Shown here: positions 10,541 to 19,880 of the stretch, piece after piece
Layout: every line of letters starts with the position of its first letter
Position numbering within the stretch: position 1 is the stretch's first letter
Origin: Lichenostomus cassidix
Lineage: Eukaryota > Chordata > Aves > Passeriformes > Meliphagidae
DNA: 64,000 nt
NCBI GenBank assembly: GCA_008360975.2
Contig: CM039196.1
Coordinates: forward strand, 10,706,263 to 10,770,262
Direction: 5' to 3'
Program-made: the position numbers and the translations under genes
The notes under the pieces: generated by a model
The model's input: only the letters and a program-made list of their open reading frames with translations
Databases searched by the model: none
Told to the model about the DNA's origin: nothing

Positions 10541-10620
10541 ATGGTGGTGGGTTGACCCAGCAGGATTCTTGGGTGTTGTTATAACCATGGTGTCAGAACA
10601 GCAGAATGACCCTTTTCCTG
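10541..10620 (+). mobile_element. Possible avian LTR-start fragment
   Basis: GGTGGTGGGTTGACCCAGCA resembles the first bases of an avian endogenous-retrovirus LTR that begins with a GGTGGGTTGACC-type sequence. The rest does not match what I know of that LTR, and no target duplication was found. Low confidence. Confidence 0.2.
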
Positions 10621-10762
10621 CCTGGAAAAAAAAAACCCAAAAACAACAAAAAAAAAAAACCACAAAAAACCCAAACCAACCAACCAACCAACCAACCAAC
10701 CAACCAACCAACCAACAACAAAAAAAAAAAAAAAACAAAAAACCAAACAAACAAAAAATCCA
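10621..10762. repeat. A-rich low complexity with a (CCAA)n core
   Basis: A-runs with scattered C flank ten or so tandem copies of CCAA at about 10674-10714. The reverse strand reads as GGTT repeats. Open frames across it on both strands are compositional artefacts. Confidence 0.95.
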
Positions 10763-11010
10763 GGCCAATGCCAATGGGTAGAGGCAGCAGAGTTCAGCAG
10801 GGTTAGGTTAGGCAGGAGCCCTGAACTCCCTGGTGCTGACACAGCCACGGCCAGAGCCCTGCAATGGTGGTGACTGAGAGCAGGGGGTGGCACAGAGTCA
10901 AGTGAATAACGCTCAGGGTAGTGTGTAAGGCAGGTCTGGGGTTTGGGGAGCCAAAGGTGAAGGGCTCTGGCCCAGAGCTGGGAATGTAGGGCTGGGAAGC
11001 TCCATTTGGA
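10763..11010. other. Unique spacer
   Basis: Single-copy DNA. No feature was recognised. Confidence 0.35.
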
Positions 11011-11313
11011 GCACAGAATTATGGAATATCCTGAGCTGGAAGGGCTCACAAAGATCATGGATCTCACAAAGATCAACCCTGCCCAGCACCCCAAAATCCC
11101 ACCCTGTGCATCCCTGGCAGTGCTGTGCAAACACTCCTGGAGCTCTGGCAGCCTCAGGCTGTGCCCATTCCCTGGGGAGCCTGGGCAGTGCCAGCACCCT
11201 CTGGGGGAAGAACCTTTCCTGATCTCCATCCTAAATCTCCCTGGCCATCTCCAGCCACTCCTTTGTGTCCTGTCCCTGTCACCAGAGAGAAGAGATCAGT
11301 GCCTGGATGACAG
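11011..11313 (-). mobile_element. CR1 LINE 3' region
   Basis: Starts with the inverted terminus CACAGAATTATGGAATATCC followed by TGAGCTGGAAGGGCTCACAA. It then gives CR1 phrases: CAGCACCCCAAAATCCCACC, CACTCCTGGAGCTCTGGCAG, CCATTCCCTGGGGAGCCTGG and TGTCCTGTCCCTGTCACCAG. A small internal tandem duplication (TCACAAAGATC twice) lies near 11045-11075. It is 5'-truncated. Confidence 0.85.
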
Positions 11314-11514
11314 GCTCTGACCCACTGGCTCGATTTCCATCCAACCCCAGAGATCAGAATTTATCCTCCTGCCAATGAAATGCATCTTCATCATGCTCAT
11401 TCTCTTTGCCTTCTTCCTTGCTGGATCATCACAGTTGGAACTCAACCCTGCCTGGGGGAAATCCCTATCCTGCTTCTGTTGGAGAGAAGGGTCTGAGGAT
11501 GATGACAGATGGGA
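11314..11514. other. Unique spacer between two opposed CR1 copies
   Basis: About 200 bp of single-copy DNA separating a minus-strand from a plus-strand CR1. A 66-codon open frame here extends into the next CR1 and is not credible as a gene. Confidence 0.4.
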
Positions 11515-11916
11515 CATTGGGGGCTGGAGAAGAGAATGTAGAGTGGAGACCTCAGATGAGCCTTCTGAGAGCTGAAGGGTCTGCAAGGAAGCCAGGGAGG
11601 GACAGCTCATCAGCAACTGGAGTGTCAGGGCAAGAGGGGACGGCTTCACACTGAGAGAGAAGGTTTAGAAAAATGGTTTCACACTCAGAGAAAAGGTTTA
11701 GTTGGGATATTGGGAAGAAATCCCTGTGAGGGTGGGCAGGCCCTGGCACAGGGTGCCCAGAGAAGCTGTGGCTGCCCCTGGATCCCTGGAGGTGTCCAAG
11801 GCCAGGCTGGACAGAGCTTGGAGCAACCTGGGACACTGGAAGGTGTCCCTGCCATGGCAGGGGGTGGGATGGATGATTTTAAAGATCTTCTCCCAACCCA
11901 GCCCATTCTGGGATGA
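11515..11916 (+). mobile_element. CR1 LINE 3' region, about 400 bp
   Basis: Contains, in sense order, CAGATGAGCCTTCTGAGAGC, GAAGGGTCTGCAAGGAAGCC, AGGGAGGGACAGCTCATCAG, the GGTTTAGTTGGGATATTGGG segment, GGCCAGGCTGGACAGAGCTT, and GCCATGGCAGGGGGTGGGAT, ending near CCAACCCAGCCCATTCTGGG. The segment around 11640-11700 holds a near-tandem duplication of about 35 bp (TTCACACT..AGAGA.AAGGTTTAG twice), a slippage scar specific to this copy. Confidence 0.9.
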
Positions 11917-13130
11917 AGTGAAGAACTCCCACCCTGGGTAGGTGAGGTGTGAAATGAATCCCTGAAGAGAGGGCAGAGCTTTAGGTGTTTCCTCTCTGCA
12001 GGCTCTTGGGAGCTCTGTGAGGAGCTGGATTGCCTTTGCCTCCCCTCCCCATGGTTTCACAGGTCCTGATAGAACTCAGGGCTAGCCTGAGAATTGCAGG
12101 GAGGGGGCAGAGAGAAAACTCCCTGCGTGGCCAAGGGTAATAACCACAGTCCCCAAGCACTGCTCAGCATCCACACACAATCAGCTGGTAAAAATCCACA
12201 CTTTTACCAGCCTGCTGGGACCTTGGCTAGTAAATCAAATTTCCCTACCCTGACCCAACTAAATGTCCTGGAGTGGAAATAACAGATTGCCTTGGCCTGA
12301 AATGGCCATGTGTTGGTTCCAGGGGGAGATCAGTGAGCAATCCTCACTTCTCTGGACCACTTACAGCTTCCCCCTCTTCTCCCTGAGCTCTGCAAGGACC
12401 CTGTCCCACTGGGCCTAATCCAAATCCCACCAAAGCTGGGGGTAAATCTCCATCTGCTTCACAGGTTTTCAACAATTCCTTAGCCACTGAAATGCTGAGA
12501 AGGATGGGTGGGGAGAATCAGAAAACTCCTTGCCCACGTGTCACACCTGATCCCTGAAATGTCCCTCCATATAAATAGACACTGGGGAACAATCCCCAGG
12601 AAAGGAATCCTCACCCCCCACACCCCAACCTCTTCCTACTCTTCCTCCCATGGTAAGGTACCTTTAAGGTTCCATTCTCATTAGGATTTTCCCTCTTGCT
12701 CCTTTCCATGCTGTCTGGAGACACCAAACCAAAAAGCCATGGCAGAATTATTCCTCATCCTGTCCTACTTGTCCAACCAAATTCCTCCTTGATGCTTCTG
12801 TAGAGCACACTTCATTTCTCTGCAGGGTCTGGGTTTGGTGGGATGACCAATGGCAGTTTGAAAATTGTGGTTGAGGTCTCAGGGATAAAATTACCTCCTG
12901 TTGTTCCCTCAGGCATCCTTTGAAAACTTTGGGAAGGCTATGGGTTTCCAGGCCCTTGGTGGGGCCAGAGGGCATGGATTCAAGGATTCAAGTGGTGTGC
13001 TGTGTGCTGTGTGGAGATGGCTGATCTCAGGCTGGTGTCCCCTGCCTGTCCCAGGGATCATTGTCTCAGTTCAGGTTCGGTGACGCTGACACCAGGAACA
13101 GCTGTCAGCCCCTCTCGTGCCCTTGATCAA
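11917..13130. other. Unique non-coding DNA
   Basis: Single-copy sequence. A TATA-like CCATATAAATAG near 12570 and an upstream CACGTG near 12536 were noted, but no exon or start site follows. No repeat family was recognised. Confidence 0.4.
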
Positions 13131-13235
13131 TAATGCCCCAATCTTGGCGCTCGATGGCATCAATTATTTAGCAATTTATAATTGGATTGGATTCTCCCTC
13201 GGTGCTGGTGAATCAATTAATGAGTATTTGCCACC
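13131..13235. promoter_or_regulatory. AT-rich block with a homeodomain dyad
   Basis: Contains a perfect inverted repeat CAATTAT (13161-13167) and ATAATTG (13178-13184) with a 10-bp spacer, then CAATTAATGAG downstream. Clustered homeodomain-type cores in an otherwise 50% GC region are typical of developmental enhancers. Inference only. Confidence 0.3.
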
Positions 13236-13500
13236 AGAGCTCCTGGTGCCCTCCGGAGGGACTTGTCACAGCAGCACTGGGGGGAACTGGTGTGGGGAAG
13301 GTTGGGAGGAGCAGACAGGAATCTCCTGGGGGCTCTTTCTCGGCAGGACAGGCTGAGTGGCTCAGCTGAGCTGGGAGAGCACCTGCAGCAAAGCTTTGTT
13401 CTCCTTGCAGGACCTTTCCTTGGAAACTGAAGCTCCTTGAGATTGGGAGCTTCTGATGTTTTGAGATTCAGAGACCCCATATGGAATGGGGAGAAGTGTG
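13236..13500. other. Unique spacer
   Basis: Single-copy DNA. No feature was recognised. Confidence 0.35.
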
Positions 13501-13822
13501 AAATCACAGAATCTCAGGATGGTCTGGGATGGGAAGGATCTTAAAGATCATCCCATTTCATCCTCCTGCCATGGGCAGGGACACCTTCCACTATGCCAGG
13601 TTGCTTCAAGTCCCCAACCTGGCCTTGGACACTTGCAGGGATCCAGAGGCAGCCACAGCTTCTCTGGGCACCCTGTGCCAGGGCCTGCCCACCCTCACAA
13701 GGAACAATTCCTTCCCAATATCCAATCTAAACTTACTCTCTGGCAATGGGAAGCCATTCCCTGTGTCCTGTCACTCCAGAATCTTGTAAAAATTCCCTCT
13801 CCATCTTCACTTTTTAGATTCC
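13501..13822 (-). mobile_element. CR1 LINE 3' region
   Basis: The inverted terminus AATCACAGAATCTCAGGATG is followed by GGGAAGGATCTTAAAGATCA, CTGCCATGGGCAGGGACACC, TTCCACTATGCCAGGTTGC, CCTGGCCTTGGACACTTG, GGCACCCTGTGCCAGGGCC and AAGCCATTCCCTGTGTCCTG. The right edge is near the CTCTCCATCTTCAC phrase. It is a fairly complete copy of the terminal 320 bp. Confidence 0.92.
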
Positions 13823-16014
13823 CTTCAGGTTCTGGAAGTCAGCATTGCCCACTCTGCATTTCCACCACTTTCCTCTTCTGCCTGTAAACAATTTCCCTCC
13901 CCTGCCATTAAAACCTCCAGCCCCTTTTCCAGAGCCATAGCCTTCATTGCCATAGTTGAAGGATAACTCTCCCACGGATGCACAGTTGGGCAGCAGGGAT
14001 CCACTGCACGCCAGCAGCTGCCTTTGATAATGAAGGATCTTCGGGAGCTCCAACGTTCTCCTTCTGAGCTCTGACAATATTTAAGCATGTGTTAACAGTT
14101 TAAAGAAGCAACCCACTAGAGGAAGTCTCATTTGTCAGGAGCAGTTGCTCGAAATTTCATCATAACTGAATTAAGGCAGCCCAGAATGGAGCGGGTTAGA
14201 GCGAAGACAGGAGCCCTGATGGATGGTTCACACCAGCTGCTGAAACGGTCCTTTGAAAGCTCCTCGAGCTGAGGTTCTGCAGATCAGCTCCTGAGGGGGA
14301 GCAGGGCAGCTCCAGGAAGGCTGCACTGGGTTTCTTGTTCAGGCAGAGCCACTCATCAGCACGGTGCCTGCCAGCTGAGCTCCTCGTCCTCTGCAGCATC
14401 CTTGGGAAATCAAAGGGTGGGCTGATGGTGGTGGCTGGGGAGGCTCAGAAATCACCTTTGTACTTCAGATGGGAGAAAATCCACCACTGTTGCAGGTCCA
14501 GATTCTCACAGTTCTGCATTTTTAGCCACAAGACCATGAAATACCCTTGGAGCCTTAATGTTCCTCATCCCTTGTTCTCTGGGTGACTGATTGGAAAAGT
14601 CAAGGAATGGTCCTAAAGAATTGTTTAAATGTTGCTGCAACTGCTAAATATCAGATTCAGCAAACACACTGCAGGGAGGTTTTCCTCCAGGCAGGGCCAT
14701 GGAGCTTGGCTACTCACTAGGCCAGGCAGGGAACAAAATCAGGAAGTCACTCCTGAAGTTATCCACAAGTTTAGTTCACCTGTCAGGTGCAAATGAGAAA
14801 GCTGAGGGCTTTTGGGGGCAGCCAGGGCAGGGCATGATGAATGGAAGAAAGTTCCTTTATCAGATTGAAATAAATCACTTTTTTTTGGTGAGCCTGAGAA
14901 TATTTGAGAACTTCAAAATGCAGGAAATAGGATCTTTGTCCCACAGTGCAATGGTGCCATGGGTTAAACCCGATGAGCCATGCAAAGAGCTGTGCCAGGA
15001 AGGGAAGAGACCTCTTGGAATAGGCAGGAAAAAGGGAAAAACCTCAGCCAAAACCCCATGGCTGGGGACACCTGGGGTCCCATGTCCCCACCAGCCCAAC
15101 CCCAGGGGCTGCCCCACATCTTTATGGCTCATCAGCACTGGGAAACCCCCAGGAGGGACAGGACAGGACCCTCCCTTTTGGGGGAGAGTTCTCTCTGTGC
15201 CATCCTGAAGCTTTTTAGCACCCTCAGCAGCCTTCCCCACGCTGATTTCCAGCAGATGTGGTGCTAATGAATAACACTGTAATCTCAGTGCCTTAATATA
15301 GTGCTGGGGGGTGATAAGTCAGAAATTGCTGTCATCGTCGGGGCGAGGACGATCTGGTCATTGTTCAGAACTGTCCTCCTCTGATGATTACATCAAGGGC
15401 AATGTGTTTTCTCCCATCCACTCCCACTCTGCTTCCAAATTTAAAGCTATTCAGGCATCAGGCACTTCTATTTTTCTAAGGGCTTAATAAGAGGCCGGGA
15501 TGCAGATGTTCAGATAAAGCCCTGACAAATTGCAAGTGGAGGAGCCACGTTCAACTTGACCAATTAGGGGCTGCAGGGCAGCAAAGGGCCCCAGCAGCTC
15601 TGCTGAACCAGCTGCCACCTCCACGAGGTGGAGAGGGCAGAGGAGATGGCTCAGAGCCCAAAAAACTATTGCCACTCCAAGCTGAGAGCTGGGGATTAAA
15701 TGCAGGATGTGGGGAGGGAGCAGATGGGTGAGGGGATGTCCTGTTCCTACATTGGCATCTGGGGATGGGAGCACGTTTAGATCACAGGATTTCATCGGCT
15801 GAAACAGCAGGAGGAGCTGCCTGGCAGGGAGGGTGGCTGGGCAGGGTGGGCATCATGGTGGGGCTGGGCAGCTCCCACCTTTGGGAAGGTTGGGAATGGA
15901 TGCTCCAGGCAGCTCTCACTGGGCTTGGAGGCTCCCTGGACATCTCCCAGCCCCAGCTGAGGATTGGGAACTTCATCTGGATTTTAAAGAGTCTGAGGAA
16001 CAGTCCACAAAGCC
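13823..16014. other. Unique non-coding DNA
   Basis: Single-copy sequence. The segment 15280-15500 (TAATATAGTGCTGG, TCATCGTCGGGGCGAGGACG, TGATGATTACATCAAGGGC, TTAATAAGAGGCC) has higher complexity and a GATGATTACATCA palindrome-like core, and may be a constrained element. The 169-codon frame at 14699-15208 has no recognisable product. Confidence 0.4.
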
Positions 16015-16236
16015 CACAGAATCCCAGGATTTTTGTGATCCTAAAGTCCTCCTGGATCATCCCATCCAACCATGCCCCAAGGCCACCACCAACCCTTGTC
16101 CCCAAGTGCCACATCCACAAGGCTTTTAAATCCCTCCCTCCCTTTTCAATCGCTGGTGATTCCACCACTGCCCTGGACAGCCTGGCCAATGCCTGACTAT
16201 CTTTTTAGGAAAGAAATATTTCCTAAAATCCAATTT
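16015..16236 (-). mobile_element. CR1 LINE 3' end
   Basis: Inverted terminus AGAATCCCAGGATTTTTGTG, then TGGATCATCCCATCCAACCA, CAAGTGCCACATCCACAAGG, CTTTTAAATCCCTCCCTCCC, GGACAGCCTGGCCAATGCC and GGAAAGAAATATTTCCTAAA. This is the reverse complement of the subfamily seen at 6.7 and 7.9 kb. Confidence 0.88.
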
Positions 16237-16524
16237 AGGTGTGCTCAGGAAGGGAATAGTGGAACCAAAACAGGACAGGATGACAAGCTTTTCCTAGGAG
16301 AGAGGATGAGGGGTGGGAAGGCAGCCTGGGACCAACAAAACTTCTTGCAGTGCTGCTTTGGAAGAAGAGTGGATGAGCTGAGGGCAGAGCAGGAGAGAGG
16401 GCAGGGGGGAAGTGCCAGGTGTGAAACCATTGGAGCAAAAGGAAACATCCCAACACCAGCCTTGGTGACTCCAGGCAGCTGCACCTCCCAGGCCATTTAA
16501 TTCCAGGGTCTGTCTGGAGCAGCA
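16237..16524. other. Unique spacer
   Basis: Single-copy DNA. No feature was recognised. Confidence 0.35.
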
Positions 16525-16566
16525 CTAGGCTGGAAGGGACCTCTGGAGATCTTCAGTCAATCCCTG
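16525..16566 (-). mobile_element. CR1 3'-tip remnant
   Basis: AGGCTGGAAGGGACCTCTGG followed by AGATCTTCAGTCAATCCC matches the inverted CR1 3' end just inside the terminus. It is very short and could be chance. Confidence 0.4.
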
Positions 16567-16839
16567 GCAGTTTGTCCTGCCAGCTTCCAACATCCTCATT
16601 TCACCCTCCAGAGGGCCATGGGAGGAGGGAAATCCACCTGCAAGCAGCTCTAGGGGATGTCCCCCCTCTTCTGCACCTTCCTTTGAACATCCCCACACAA
16701 AGTCCTGAGCCCAGATGAATCCTCTTCCCAAATTCCAGAGTGATTCTGCAATCCAGCTGTTAAAATCTCCCTGTCCTGGCTCCCCAGGGAATGGTCACAG
16801 CCCCACGCCTGGCAGAGGCCAAGAAGTATTGAGACAGCT
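16567..16839. other. Unique spacer
   Basis: Single-copy DNA. No feature was recognised. Confidence 0.35.
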
Positions 16840-16958
16840 TCAGGGACAGGGTGGGATTGTTGGGTGGAATTTCTGGGGTGTCCTGTGCTGGGCCAGGAGT
16901 TGGATTTCAGAGATCCTTGTGGGTTCCTTCCCACTCGGGATAGTCCATGATTCCATGC
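16840..16958 (+). mobile_element. CR1 LINE 3' end
   Basis: Sense-strand CR1 end: GGGCCAGGAGTTGGATTTCA, GAGATCCTTGTGGGTTCCTT and CCCACTCGGGATAGTCCATG, closing with ATGATTCCATG, the diverged terminal ATTCTATGATT. Confidence 0.75.
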
Positions 16959-19147
16959 TGGCAAAGCTGGTAAAGGCAGGATGCTGGAGGAGCCAGCAAA
17001 CAGTTTAAAAATTACCTGGGCACAGGAGAAAAAGTGGAGATCCTTCTAACTCCCCCAGTCCTGGGGAAATGCTGGCTGTGCTCCTTTCCCCCAGGCTCTG
17101 CTGGGCAGCTAAATCCCACCCTAAGCTTATGAAATATCACTTGCTCTTTATTCCTGGATTTGCTGATGGCCAGAACCAGCATCTCCAGGGCTCCTCTTCC
17201 CAACCCTGTGCTCTTTGGAGCTGCAAAAACCCAGCTGTAAACACAGGGGTAACTCAACCTCACTCACTCAGTGTCAGATGTAATAAAAACGAGGCCCAGA
17301 GCCTCAGCCTGAGGCTGTAAATTTTCCACCAGCACTGTACCTGTCCTGCTCAGGCTTTTCTCCTGCATCCCTTCCCTGCTCTGCCTGCTCCCACCACTGT
17401 GCTGTCACCGTGCCTCGCTGATCCAGGCGTTTCCAAGGAGCTTTAATTCCCCAAATAATCTGGCAAGGGCAAGATGGCTTAAGGAAAAGGCAGGGAGAAT
17501 GGGATAGTCTTTGCTTTTGCCCAGGAAAAAGGGAGGGAGGGATGTTTGATATGGAGAGAGGAGGGGAGATCATCCCTGGCTGATCATCCCTGGCTTGGAA
17601 CAGCATGGGAATCACCACCAGGAGAAGGTAATTAATTGAATTTAACTAATGGCTTCATTATATACCAGGGAATAAAGAGCCAGAGTGTTCCACACTGTCC
17701 CAGCTTCTGCCTCGCTTCCAGGGCTGCTTTTCCCCCAGTTTGTGTGCACAGGGATGTGAATTCCAAGCCTTACCTGCTGCCAGCTCCAAGCTCTTCCTTT
17801 TCCATCCATTTTCACCTCCCTTGTCCAGGAACAAATCAATCCCATGTCAGGTCATGCCTTGTCCTCAGAAGGAGCCAGTGGCCAGCGGGCAGAAAGCTCT
17901 GGAGTGCTCAGCCAGGCTTTGGCATAGCATTCCTGGGCTCCCACAAAAACCTGCTGCAGCCTGGGAGGGCCAGGCCTGCTCCAGCAGCTCCAGGATGGGG
18001 ATGGCATCCATGGGTGACACCCCAAATCCAAGGCTGGGTGCCATCCCAAATCCAGGATGGGAGAAAAGCTCTCCTCCATTGGGAATAGAGGCTGCAGCTC
18101 CAGGTGGGATCAGGCTTTGCAGCAAACTCTCCCAAAATGAGTCACTGCACGAAAGATTTTCGTCTCCAACTGGAGGAGAAAAAAAATCCTGTGGAAAGCC
18201 CCAGGATTTTTATCTAGAACAGATTTTTTTTTGGTTGTTTGAAGTTTTCCTGGCAGATCCACCCAGGGAAGGAGATGACACTGCCCAGTTCAGTCATCCA
18301 AGTTACACAGCAGAGGAGTTCAGAGCTGAGGGACCCTGGATGGATGAAGAGGGGAGAGAAGGTCTCCATTTCAGAGCTCTCCTTCCCCAAATCCTGCAAA
18401 TCCCTGCCTCAGAGCCAGGAGCTGCCCCATCTCCAGCCCAGGAAGAGGAGGAAACACAGCCCTCATCATCCTCCCTTTTCCAGCTCCCTTTTCCCCCTTT
18501 GAGCTCTCCTGCAGTCGTGGCAGAGATCCAGGGCTGGGATGCTCCACACCTGCCTCTGGCATCCTCCCATCCTTATCCTCCCTGTAATTAGGGAGGGAGC
18601 AGGGAGGTTGCATGTCCCAAATCACATCATCTCCATGGCTTTGTGTTCAAACATCCCCTGACACGCTGCAATAAAGAGGCAGACAAATAGCTGGGTTAAA
18701 ATGCGATCCCTGCAAGCTGCTTTGGGCAGGAATTATCTCAGCAGAATTATCCCTGATCCTCACTCCTCCCTCTGCTTCCCTGGAAAAAAAAAAAAAGGGA
18801 AAGCCCTGAGCCAGCACCTCCTGATTTATGGTGCTCAACGACAGAGATCACAGTCATTAGGGGAGCTGGTTTTAAACCTTTCCTTAATAGATAGCAAAGT
18901 GGGTTCAGCCCCACATTTAACCTCCAGCTCCAGGAAGATGATATTCCAGGGGACAATGTGGCTTCTTGCACAGCCTAAATACCTGGAGAAGCACATGAAG
19001 AGGGATAAAAAGGCAATTGGTCCTGCAGGTACTGGTGAGGGGACAGGAAAACCTTCAATAAACATAAATAAACACCTGTGCTGCCTCCACAAGGCTCTCC
19101 TGGCCTCAGATTTGAATTCCTAAAGGTGATGCTGCACTGCCAACCAA
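16959..19147. other. Unique non-coding DNA
   Basis: Single-copy sequence. Contains the 283-codon open frame 17740-18591 on the plus strand. Its product is rich in Pro and Ser, has no recognisable domain, and is overlapped by open frames in other phases, so it is not called as a gene. A-run at 18784-18797. Confidence 0.45.
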
Positions 19148-19236
19148 AGGGCTGGAAAATGGGAGTTTGACTTCCAGAGGGCTGCTAAAACAGGAGTTTG
19201 ACTTCCAAGGGGTTGGTAAAACAGGAGCTGGACTTG
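19148..19236. repeat. Short tandem repeat, about 37 bp x 2.4
   Basis: Copies of GGAGTTTGACTTCCAGAGGG / GGAGTTTGACTTCCAAGGGG / GGAGCTGGACTTGATC, each preceded by GGCTGxxAAAA or GGTTGGTAAAACA. Confidence 0.75.
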
Positions 19237-19880
19237 ATCTCTGTTGTTTCACAGTCAAATCCTTCAGTCTCAATCAATCAATCATTTTGTTTCCATGAGG
19301 ATTATTTCTGAAGTGTTTACAAGCCTGTGTTGTAATGTCATGGTGTTGGGTATTTGTAGCCAAGAACTGAGCACCATCCTGGCTCAAAACCCATCTATCC
19401 AAAGTGTAAAAAATCCAGATGTTTTCCTCACCTTTCTTATTCTTCCCACTGTAGAGAAACTCTTCTCTACAATTAAAACCCTGCCCTGATGCATTGGTGA
19501 AGAGTGAATATTCTCACTTGATGCTAATCCACAGGATTTTAATTCCATGGCATTAAATTTCATTTTAAGATAATTTTTTTGAGCTTTCAGTTGAATAGAT
19601 GCCTTCACAATGAAAAAGAACCATGATTTCACCCTGAGCCACTCTGTGTCCCCCAGTACAGCCTTTTATAATATTATGTAGGAAGCTGAAGCTGTGGCTG
19701 GTCTGGTGCTCCTCTCCCTTCATCCCACTCCAAGTTATTCAACCAAGGTAGATTCCCAAACCTATGTCCATGAATTTATAAGATATTGGGAAAAAAACAC
19801 CCTACAGAAATTCTTCCAACCCCCCTTATTTCATCCCTCTCTTTTCCTGATGCTATGTGTAGGCAGGGCCTTTCCACACC
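19237..19880. other. Unique AT-rich DNA
   Basis: Single-copy AT-rich sequence leading into the large tandem array. No feature was recognised. Confidence 0.4.

Noticed and set aside
12536..12580. TATA-box promoter with an upstream CACGTG
   Set aside because: No CpG island, initiator or downstream exon could be recognised; both words are short.
17740..18591. 283-codon plus-strand open frame
   Set aside because: Its product is Pro/Ser-rich without a recognisable domain, other frames overlap it, and no splice or start context supports it. Stop-poor avian DNA yields such frames by chance.
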